Below are positions 1 to 5,208 of a stretch of 5,949 bases of DNA, piece after piece. The stretch lies in contig CAJGCH010000194.1 of the NCBI GenBank assembly GCA_904501845.1, positions 1 to 5,949 on the forward strand. Reading direction: 5' to 3'. The translations under genes were made by a program, and so were the position numbers. Below the pieces are notes generated by a model. That model had not been told where the DNA came from and did not search any database. It saw only the letters and a program-made list of their open reading frames with translations. Source of the DNA: an uncultured Bacillaceae bacterium. Its GTDB lineage: Bacteria > Bacillota > Bacilli > Bacillales > Pradoshiaceae. How positions within the stretch are numbered: position 1 is the first letter of the stretch; each line of letters begins with the position of its first letter.

Positions 1-112
1 CATGACCACCCTCATGCATGAATTGGAGAGGACAGGCGGGAGATATGCGCTTCAGGCCATTTGTGAAGGAGCCGGAATGGCGAATGCAACGATTATTGAA
101 CGCTTAACATAA
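1..112 (+). CDS. Thiolase (acetyl-CoA C-acyltransferase), C-terminal 36 residues only
   Basis: This is the 3' end of a gene that begins before the window; codons start at base 2 and the TAA stop is at 110-112. The readable tail contains TGGRYALQAICEGAGMANAT. It matches the end of the thiolase fold, where a C-x-G motif carries the second active-site cysteine; here it is C-E-G at residues 21-23 of the fragment. Thiolases of this group cleave 3-ketoacyl-CoA with CoA to give acetyl-CoA (or propionyl-CoA) and a shortened acyl-CoA in the cytoplasm. Only 20 bases separate its stop from the next gene, so it is very probably the preceding member of the same operon. The fragment is too short to tell a degradative FadA-type enzyme from a biosynthetic acetoacetyl-CoA thiolase. 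The neighbouring hydratase and dehydrogenase favour the degradative type. Confidence 0.87.
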   Translation, partial: MTTLMHELERTGGRYALQAICEGAGMANATIIERLT

Positions 113-132
113 CATTTAAAGGAGGTCGGAAG

Positions 133-903
133 ATGAAAATCAATGAAGTTACGGCAATCGTGACTGGCGGGGCATCCGGTTTAGGGAAGGCGACTGTTGA
201 ATTGATTGTAAATGATGGCGGGAAAGCGGTCATCATCGATCAAAATGAAGAGAAGGGGCATGCCCTGGCAGAAAAGCTCGGCCATAACCAAGTGTTGTTC
301 AAAAAAGCGGATGTCACTAGTGAAGAGGAAATCACCCAAGCCATAGCTGAGGGCATCAAGCAATTTGGCTCTCTGAATACGGTCATTAATTGTGCGGGAA
401 TTGGGGTAGGTGAAAAGGTCGTATCAAAGGATAAGGTTCATGACCTTGGCCGCTTTAAGAAGGTCATTGAGGTAAATTTGATTGGCACATTCAATGTCAT
501 TCGTCTTGCCGCAGAACAAATGGTGCGAAATGACCCGAATGAAGAAGGGGAGCGCGGCGTTATCATTAACACAGCATCTGTCGCGGCATTTGAGGGTCAA
601 ATGGGGCAAGCTGCCTATAGTGCGTCGAAAGGGGGCATCGTCGGGATGACCCTGCCACTCGCCCGTGACCTGGCACGGAGCGGTGTGCGCGTTATGACCG
701 TGGCCCCTGGGCTCATTGACACCCCATTATTCGGCGGACTCCCGGAACAGGCACGAAAGGCGCTCGGTGCGATGGTTCCATTTCCGCCTAGACTAGGCTA
801 TCCCGAGGAGTACGCTATGCTAGCCAAAAGCATTATTGAAAATCCAATGCTAAACGGGGAAACCATCCGCTTGGACGGTGCCATCCGGATGCAGCCGAAA
901 TAA
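133..903 (+). CDS. Short-chain dehydrogenase, type-2 3-hydroxyacyl-CoA dehydrogenase (HSD10-like)
   Basis: This 256-residue protein has a complete classical SDR fold and probably oxidises (S)-3-hydroxyacyl-CoA, or 2-methyl-3-hydroxybutyryl-CoA from isoleucine, to the 3-keto compound with NAD+. The sequence shows the nucleotide-binding TGGASGLG at residues 11-18 and Asp36 at the end of beta-strand 2, which usually selects NAD over NADP. It also shows NCAG at 86-89, Asn115, and the catalytic set Ser149, Tyr162 and Lys166 (YSASK). The stretch GVIINTASVAAFEGQ (142-156) and the tail GETIRLDGAIRMQP are close to the mitochondrial HSD10 protein as I remember it. The loop around 94-107, an HSD10 insertion, is also present. 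The start is supported by AAAGGAGGT at 118-126, six bases upstream of the ATG. A general FabG-like reductase is the alternative, but the HSD10-like signature and operon context argue against it. Confidence 0.9.
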   Translation: MKINEVTAIVTGGASGLGKATVELIVNDGGKAVIIDQNEEKGHALAEKLGHNQVLFKKADVTSEEEITQAIAEGIKQFGSLNTVINCAGIGVGEKVVSKDKVHDLGRFKKVIEVNLIGTFNVIRLAAEQMVRNDPNEEGERGVIINTASVAAFEGQMGQAAYSASKGGIVGMTLPLARDLARSGVRVMTVAPGLIDTPLFGGLPEQARKALGAMVPFPPRLGYPEEYAMLAKSIIENPMLNGETIRLDGAIRMQPK

Positions 904-914
904 GGAGGAAAGAC

Positions 915-1685
915 ATGTATACAGTGATTGAGGTCGAAAGATTGGATAATGTTGCCATTGTCACGATTGATAACCCGCCGATGAATGTGTTGAGCCATCA
1001 GGTTGCGGAGGAATTATGCGCGGCATTCGCTGAACTCGAGCGTTCGGACGATGTTGTATCCGTCATACTAACAGGCAAGGGCGAAAGAGCATTCATGGCA
1101 GGGGCTGATATTAAGGAATTTCCGGAAATGATGGAAGGGGACCAGCGTAATCAGCGAAGCAAGAAGGGGGAAGTTTTCCATGTCATTCACGCTTTCCCGA
1201 AACCAACGATAGCTTATTTAAATGGTCATGCGCTTGGAGGCGGGCTAGAGCTGGCACTTGCCTGTGATATCCGTATTTCCTCTAAAGAGACCCAGCTCGG
1301 CTTGCCTGAAGTGAAGCTTGGATTGTTTCCGGGAGGAGGCGGCACCCAACGGCTTCCTCGCCTGATCGGGGAAGCAAAGGCGAAGGAGCTGATGTTCACC
1401 GGAAATTCTCTCACGGCAGAGGAGGCGCTCCATTTAGGCATCATCAATAAAATTGCTGAGAACGGAATCGAGGACGCCAAAAAGCTGGCAGCCAAAATCG
1501 GCCGGCACTCCTTACAAGCGTTGAGGAGGATTAAAGAGGCGGTAAATGTTGGAGGGGAAAAACCGTTAAATGAAGGCTTGGCGCTTGAAGCAAAACTATT
1601 CAAGGAAGTATTTGAGACAGAGGACGTGAAGGAAGGAATCCAGGCTTTTATCGAGAAACGCCATCCGGTTTTTAGTCATCGATGA
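915..1685 (+). CDS. Enoyl-CoA hydratase/isomerase family protein (crotonase)
   Basis: This 256-residue protein of the crotonase fold is predicted to add water to trans-2-enoyl-CoA, giving the (S)-3-hydroxyacyl-CoA that the upstream dehydrogenase would oxidise. Both glutamates used by true hydratases are present: Glu112 in HALGGGLELALACDI and Glu132 in GLPEVKLGLFPGGGG. The oxyanion-hole region FMAGADIKEF (60-69) and the glycine run at 108-110 are also intact. Keeping both acids favours hydratase activity over the single-acid isomerases or decarboxylases of the superfamily. The length is typical. The start is fixed by AAGGAGG at 902-908, which overlaps the stop codon of the preceding gene. Eleven bases separate the two genes, so they are surely cotranscribed. 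Chain-length preference cannot be read from the sequence. Confidence 0.9.
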   Translation: MYTVIEVERLDNVAIVTIDNPPMNVLSHQVAEELCAAFAELERSDDVVSVILTGKGERAFMAGADIKEFPEMMEGDQRNQRSKKGEVFHVIHAFPKPTIAYLNGHALGGGLELALACDIRISSKETQLGLPEVKLGLFPGGGGTQRLPRLIGEAKAKELMFTGNSLTAEEALHLGIINKIAENGIEDAKKLAAKIGRHSLQALRRIKEAVNVGGEKPLNEGLALEAKLFKEVFETEDVKEGIQAFIEKRHPVFSHR

Positions 1686-1690
1686 CAGAA

Positions 1691-1734
1691 GAAAAAGATG
1701 GGCAATCCTCCATTAGAATTGCCCATCCTGTTTT
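1691..1734. terminator. Bidirectional intrinsic terminator between convergent genes
   Basis: A perfect 10-bp stem is formed by GATGGGCAAT (1697-1706) and ATTGCCCATC (1718-1727) around an 11-base loop. On the + strand it is followed, after CTG, by TTTT at 1731-1734. On the - strand the five As at 1692-1696 read as a T tract directly after the stem. It sits between the stop of the enoyl-CoA hydratase gene and the stop of the convergent protease gene, so it can end both transcripts. The T tract is better placed for the - strand gene. Confidence 0.85.
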
Positions 1735-1748
1735 GTGTAAACTAGGCT

Positions 1749-2438
1749 TCAGCCTGCTACAGTCAATCCAACCATTAATCCATTTGTCAGGCCATGAATA
1801 ATGATAGGCGGCCAGATAGAGTTGGTTCGTTCATAGGCCCATGCGAAAATGAGTCCGCTCAAAAAATTAACAGGCATCACATTATACGTTGGAATGTGAA
1901 CGATTGTAAAAATGAAGGAACTAAGAATGAGAGCCCAACCCATACCTAAACGTATGCGCAGCCAGCGATAGAGAAAGCCTCGATAGAAGATTTCCTCATA
2001 AATCGGAGAGATGATAGCAGCAGAAACAAAGGCGACCAAGACAGTATGAATGGTTATATTTTTTTGGATGGCATCCGTTTTGCTATTCTCATATGTGTTT
2101 CCAATCAAGCTAGTGAGGGTCATCACGATGACTGCCCCTATAATTAAGAGTATGGAAAGTCCAATAATCAACTTCCAGTCCTTTTTGGCAAATGGCCGGA
2201 TTCCTACCTCACGCCAAGAAAGTTTTGCTGGACGAAGAGCAACGAAATAGACACCTAGTAGTAGAACAATCGCCATCATCAGTCCTGCTAGCGTTCCTGA
2301 ATATAGCTCATCACTAAACCAGTGTGAATAGACCGGCTTAATGAAAAACTTTATGCCTCCTATAACAACCGCGAATTCAATAAACATCAGCCATATAAAT
2401 TCCTTCCAACCCCATTTGTCGCTCTCTTTCCAATTCAT
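1749..2438 (-). CDS. CPBP-family (CAAX/Abi) intramembrane metalloprotease
   Basis: This 229-residue, strongly hydrophobic protein has about six to eight membrane segments, roughly at 13-34, 48-68, 89-111, 130-146, 168-183 and 190-226. The conserved CPBP motifs are intact: EExxxR at Glu148-Glu149-Arg153 (YEEIFYRG), FxxxH at Phe177-His181, and HxxxN at His215-Asn219. These residues bind metal and activate water in the Rce1-type glutamate proteases. Family members cleave prenylated or other membrane-embedded substrates. Some bacterial members give immunity to bacteriocins or modify secreted peptides, but the substrate here is unknown. The ATG is preceded by a weak GAGGAT ribosome site about six bases upstream (+ strand 2443-2448). 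The gene lies divergent to a MerR regulator and is monocistronic, ending at a shared terminator. A MerR-type promoter precedes it, so inducible expression is likely. Confidence 0.88.
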   Translation of the reverse strand: MNWKESDKWGWKEFIWLMFIEFAVVIGGIKFFIKPVYSHWFSDELYSGTLAGLMMAIVLLLGVYFVALRPAKLSWREVGIRPFAKKDWKLIIGLSILLIIGAVIVMTLTSLIGNTYENSKTDAIQKNITIHTVLVAFVSAAIISPIYEEIFYRGFLYRWLRIRLGMGWALILSSFIFTIVHIPTYNVMPVNFLSGLIFAWAYERTNSIWPPIIIHGLTNGLMVGLTVAG

Positions 2439-2473
2439 ATCGCATCCTCATTCCCTTTTTATGGTATATACTA

Positions 2474-2504
2474 ACTGTAAAAGATGACGTAACGTCACAT
2501 GCAA
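2474..2504 (-). promoter_or_regulatory. Putative MerR-controlled promoter of the CPBP protease gene, 19-bp spacer
   Basis: Read on the - strand, the -35 element is TTGCAT (2499-2504) and the -10 element is TACAGT (2474-2479), separated by exactly 19 bases. SigA promoters normally have 17. Promoters activated by MerR proteins typically have 19-20, and the regulator twists the DNA to bring the elements into line. TACAGT is, from memory, also the -10 of the BmrR-controlled promoter. Transcription would start near 2467, leaving a leader of about 28 bases before the protease ATG. This is an inference from spacing and position; the -35 is only a partial consensus match. Confidence 0.62.
2485..2497. 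promoter_or_regulatory. Probable operator: perfect 6+1+6 inverted repeat
   Basis: TGACGT-A-ACGTCA is a perfect inverted repeat centred on 2491. It lies wholly within the 19-bp spacer of the - strand promoter, about two bases off the spacer centre towards the -35. MerR-family operators such as that of BmrR have the same offset. The - strand core ACGTTACGT resembles sites I recall for Mta/TipA-like regulators. The neighbouring + strand gene encodes a MerR protein, the obvious candidate ligand. A weak + strand extended -10 (TGGTATATA, 2462-2470) would place the regulator's own start near 2477. The operator would then fall just inside its transcript, consistent with autoregulation, but that promoter is uncertain. 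Confidence 0.65.
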
Positions 2505-2527
2505 GGAATAAATGAAGGAGGAGTGAA

Positions 2528-3256
2528 ATGGATCGCTGGACAACCGGACAAGTAGCCAAACAAAGGGATATCTCCGTTCGTACACTTCGTTATTACGACC
2601 AGATAAATCTCCTCACGCCGAGCTTCAAAGATGAACATGGACGCAGGCATTATTCAGAGGATGACCTCTTTAAATTGGAGAAAATCCTCATTCTTAAATC
2701 CCTGTCCATGCCGCTTAAGGATATTCAATATGTATTAGATAAAATATCCTATAAACAAATACTGATCACTCATCATAATCACTTACAGGAAGAACTCACA
2801 AAGCTTCAAACAAATATTTCTCATACTGCATCATTGATCAATATGCTGGATATGGAAGAATCTCTATCCTGGGAGGAGGTATCCCGATTGGTTCATAGAC
2901 CGCCAGGACACTCTAGGCAATGGATTGACTATTTTAAGGAGGATGAAAAACAATTCTTGCAAACTGTTATTCCTAGACTTGAAGGAATGGACCGGGTAAC
3001 ACAAGAGTATGTTTCCTTACTTAAGAGGGTGGAGTGGTGCATAAAAAATAAAGTATTGCCTGAATCAAGGGAAGGCCAGTTGATTGCTTCCGTGTTATTA
3101 CAATTATCAAATGATACGTTTAAGGGAGATAGCGGTTTAATGGATAGATTTTGGGAGGTTCGGAGAAAACCATCTGAAGAGACCGGGCTATATCCAATAT
3201 CAGAAGAAGTGCTAGACTTTATAGAACGATCCATTTCATATGCAGCAATCGAATGA
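2528..3256 (+). CDS. MerR-family transcriptional regulator with unassigned C-terminal effector domain
   Basis: This 242-residue regulator has an N-terminal MerR winged helix at about residues 3-72. It includes the helix-turn-helix TTGQVAKQRDISVRTLRYYD, the family's Arg-Tyr-Tyr (21-23) and the wing GRRHYSEDDL (38-47). A probable dimerising coiled coil follows at about 75-110. The remaining 130 residues are helical-looking and rich in acidic and aromatic residues; they lack a metal-binding cysteine cluster. The length and the ending resemble TipA/Mta-type regulators that bind organic ligands, but I cannot assign the ligand. AAGGAGG at 2515-2521, six bases before the ATG, fixes the start. The gene is divergent from the CPBP protease, with an operator-like dyad between them, so it probably activates that gene. 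The gene looks clearly more AT-rich than the fatty-acid genes upstream. A strong hairpin terminator follows. Confidence 0.88.
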   Translation: MDRWTTGQVAKQRDISVRTLRYYDQINLLTPSFKDEHGRRHYSEDDLFKLEKILILKSLSMPLKDIQYVLDKISYKQILITHHNHLQEELTKLQTNISHTASLINMLDMEESLSWEEVSRLVHRPPGHSRQWIDYFKEDEKQFLQTVIPRLEGMDRVTQEYVSLLKRVEWCIKNKVLPESREGQLIASVLLQLSNDTFKGDSGLMDRFWEVRRKPSEETGLYPISEEVLDFIERSISYAAIE

Positions 3257-3270
3257 TAATCGGCGATGAG

Positions 3271-3302
3271 AGGAGTTCCATTATAAAATGGAGCTCCTTT
3301 TT
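3271..3302 (+). terminator. Intrinsic terminator of the MerR regulator gene
   Basis: GGAGTTCCATT (3272-3282) pairs with AATGGAGCTCC (3287-3297) over 11 positions, with one T-G wobble and a four-base loop. Five Ts follow at 3298-3302, and further T-rich sequence continues to about 3309. It begins 15 bases after the regulator's stop codon. It separates the regulator from the ABC transporter genes, so these need their own promoter or read-through. Confidence 0.88.
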
Positions 3303-3454
3303 ATTTATTCCATTTAATCTTGGCTCTCTATCAAAAAAGGCAGGCAAGAGCAGAAAGGTATTTCTTAGATTTAGCAACCATGAACTTTATATAGTCAAAA
3401 AATTAAAAAAGTTCGTGTATTCTCCGAGCAAATGTTCTAGAATTATAAAATATT
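3303..3454 (+). promoter_or_regulatory. AT-rich leader of the ABC exporter operon; promoter expected, not firmly located
   Basis: After the terminator, this non-coding stretch must carry the promoter for the exporter genes. It contains an A-rich block at 3397-3410. Possible -10 elements are TATAGT (3390-3395), TAGAAT (3438-3443) and TATAAA (3444-3449). None has a good -35 at 16-18 bases; TTCTTA (3362-3367) lies 18 bases before TTTATA (3386-3391), which is the most tolerable pairing. A short palindrome TTCTAGAA lies at 3435-3442. I see no hairpin suggesting attenuation and no copy of the TGACGTAACGTCA operator found upstream of the regulator. Confidence 0.35.
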
Positions 3455-3461
3455 GGAGGGG
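3455..3461 (+). promoter_or_regulatory. Ribosome binding site that sets the first ABC subunit start
   Basis: GGAGGGG lies seven bases before the ATG at 3469. The reading frame stays open upstream as far as 3253, but that extension crosses the regulator's terminator and has no ribosome site. The protein from 3469 starts directly in a typical exporter N-terminus (MKLAREIIGHFKPYW), so this site decides the start. Confidence 0.88.
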
Positions 3462-3468
3462 ATTGGCA

Positions 3469-5208
3469 ATGAAGTTAGCAAGGGAAATAATCGGGCATTT
3501 TAAGCCCTATTGGATCAGTGTGGTCCTGGCAGTTGTATTCGCGCTCATAGGCGGAGCGTTTACCATCCTGCCGCCTATATTAACAGGGAAGCTTGTGGAT
3601 GATATTCTCGGAAATGATTCTGTGCAATTATTGCCATGGATCATAGGCGGATTCATCTTTGCTTATGTGGGCAAAGTCGTGTTTGAGAGTCTTCAGGAGT
3701 ATGTCCAAATAAAGGTCGGGCTCGACGTCATCACAGATATGCAGCTGAGGGCGTTCAAGAAATTACATAAGGCACCAATGTCTTTTTTTCAGCACACACC
3801 AAGGGGAGACATGCTTTACAGACTAACCCATGATGTAGAGTCCATACAAAATCTAAACAATACGGTCGTGCCGCGCTTTTTGCAGCAAGTTATTAGCGCG
3901 GTGGCGGCTTTTACGGCCGTGATTGTTCTGTTCTGGCCAACGGCGGTTGTTATGCTCGTTGTCTTTATTATTTATTTATATCCGTCATTTAAGTTAGGAA
4001 CAACCGTCAGGAAAATGAGTGCCACTCAGCGTGATATGAGTTCAGATATGTATCACCATATGCAGGAGAGTATTGAATCATCGCGCCTTGTAAGGACCTT
4101 TCAGCTCCAAGAGAAAGAGATTGAGACGCAACGTTCAAAGCTCGGGAAATGGATGGCATTTTCAATCAAGGCAGCTCTGATCAGCAAGGTGAACTGGCGT
4201 CTTGGCAACATGTTTAATATTGCGACGCCTGGAGTAGTCATGTTAATTGGCGGTTTTGCGGTTTGGAGAGGGGATATTACGGTCGGAGTACTCGTTTCCT
4301 GCCTTGGGTTTATCCCAACGATGTTTCAGCCAATCCGTTCCTTGGCAGAGAATGCCTTGACGATTCAGCAGGCAATCCCCGCATTGCAACGAATCTATGA
4401 GTATTTTGATCTGCCGCAGGAGCATGAGGAAGGCTTGCCAGATATGGATAAAATCAAAGGCAGATTGGAGATGAATCATGTCACCTTCCAATATCCCGGG
4501 ACAGATGTATTGGTGCTGCATGATATTAGTTTTGAGATAGAGCCGGGCAAGCATATCGGGATTGTCGGCTCAAGCGGCGGGGGCAAGAGTACGATTGTTC
4601 AGCTTTTGCTTGGTTTGTATGACCCTGACCAAGGGGAGGTTCTGATTGACGGGAAGAAGCTCTCTGACTATAATCGCAACTCCTTCAGAAGCCAAGTCGG
4701 TGTCGTGAGCCAGGAGACATTCCTTTTGAATGGGACCTTAAAAGAGAATCTGCTCTATGGCAAGAAGGATGCGACGGAGACAGAGTTTATGCATGCGGTG
4801 GAGGCGGCTGGCTTAACGGAATTCATTCATTCTTTGCCGGATGGGTATGACACGATCATTGGGGAGAGGGGACTTAAGCTTTCCGGCGGTCAGCGGCAGC
4901 GCGTTGCACTTGCTAGGGCAATCCTGCGCCATCCGGCCTTGATGATTTTTGATGAGGCGACATCCTCCTTGGATGGGGAAACAGAAGAAAAAGTGCAGGG
5001 AGCGCTTGAGCGCCTCATTCCAGGCAGGACGACGATTACGATTGCCCATAGGCTCATTACGGTAAGGGACGCCCATGAGATTCTCTTTTTGGAGCGAGGT
5101 GTGATTATGGAAAGAGGCACCCATGAGCAATTGCTCTCCTTGAAAGGCCGTTATTATGAGTTGTATATGTCTCAATATAAAGAACTTGAGAAAGGGAGAG
5201 CAGGATGA
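3469..5208 (+). CDS. ABC exporter half-transporter, permease fused to ATP-binding domain (subunit 1)
   Basis: This 579-residue type-IV exporter subunit has an N-terminal transmembrane domain of six expected helices (about 15-300) and a C-terminal ATPase domain (about 333-579). ATPase motifs are all canonical: A-loop Tyr342, Walker A GSSGGGKST (367-375), Q-loop Gln415, TIIGERG (462-468) before the signature LSGGQ (471-475), Walker B LMIFDEATS with catalytic Glu496, D-loop SSLD and His527. The membrane domain keeps the SFFQ...GDMLYRLTHD coupling region (105-122). The family exports drugs, lipids or peptides from the cytoplasm; the substrate here is unknown. No peptidase C39 domain is present, so a dedicated bacteriocin processor is unlikely. 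Its stop overlaps the next gene's start, pointing to a heterodimer like B. subtilis BmrC/BmrD or YfiB/YfiC. I do not assign either name. Confidence 0.92.
   Translation: MKLAREIIGHFKPYWISVVLAVVFALIGGAFTILPPILTGKLVDDILGNDSVQLLPWIIGGFIFAYVGKVVFESLQEYVQIKVGLDVITDMQLRAFKKLHKAPMSFFQHTPRGDMLYRLTHDVESIQNLNNTVVPRFLQQVISAVAAFTAVIVLFWPTAVVMLVVFIIYLYPSFKLGTTVRKMSATQRDMSSDMYHHMQESIESSRLVRTFQLQEKEIETQRSKLGKWMAFSIKAALISKVNWRLGNMFNIATPGVVMLIGGFAVWRGDITVGVLVSCLGFIPTMFQPIRSLAENALTIQQAIPALQRIYEYFDLPQEHEEGLPDMDKIKGRLEMNHVTFQYPGTDVLVLHDISFEIEPGKHIGIVGSSGGGKSTIVQLLLGLYDPDQGEVLIDGKKLSDYNRNSFRSQVGVVSQETFLLNGTLKENLLYGKKDATETEFMHAVEAAGLTEFIHSLPDGYDTIIGERGLKLSGGQRQRVALARAILRHPALMIFDEATSSLDGETEEKVQGALERLIPGRTTITIAHRLITVRDAHEILFLERGVIMERGTHEQLLSLKGRYYELYMSQYKELEKGRAG

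Noticed and set aside
1226..1603. 125-codon open frame on the - strand inside the enoyl-CoA hydratase gene
   Set aside because: It is fully antisense to a gene with intact catalytic motifs, and its translation is a low-complexity Ser/Pro/Ala-rich product typical of a shadow frame.
3380..3440. Tiny ORFs in the exporter leader (ATG at 3380, 4 codons; ATG at 3432, 2 codons) as possible regulatory leader peptides like that of bmrCD
   Set aside because: Neither has a ribosome binding site, and there is no terminator or anti-terminator hairpin between them and the exporter gene.
3435..3442. TTCTAGAA palindrome as an operator for the exporter genes
   Set aside because: Eight bases is too short and common to be meaningful, and no second copy or extended symmetry is present.
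3253..3468. In-frame 72-residue N-terminal extension of the first ABC exporter subunit
   Set aside because: It overlaps the regulator's stop codon, crosses a strong intrinsic terminator and has no ribosome site. The peptide does not look like an exporter N-terminus, and a good start with GGAGGGG exists at 3469.
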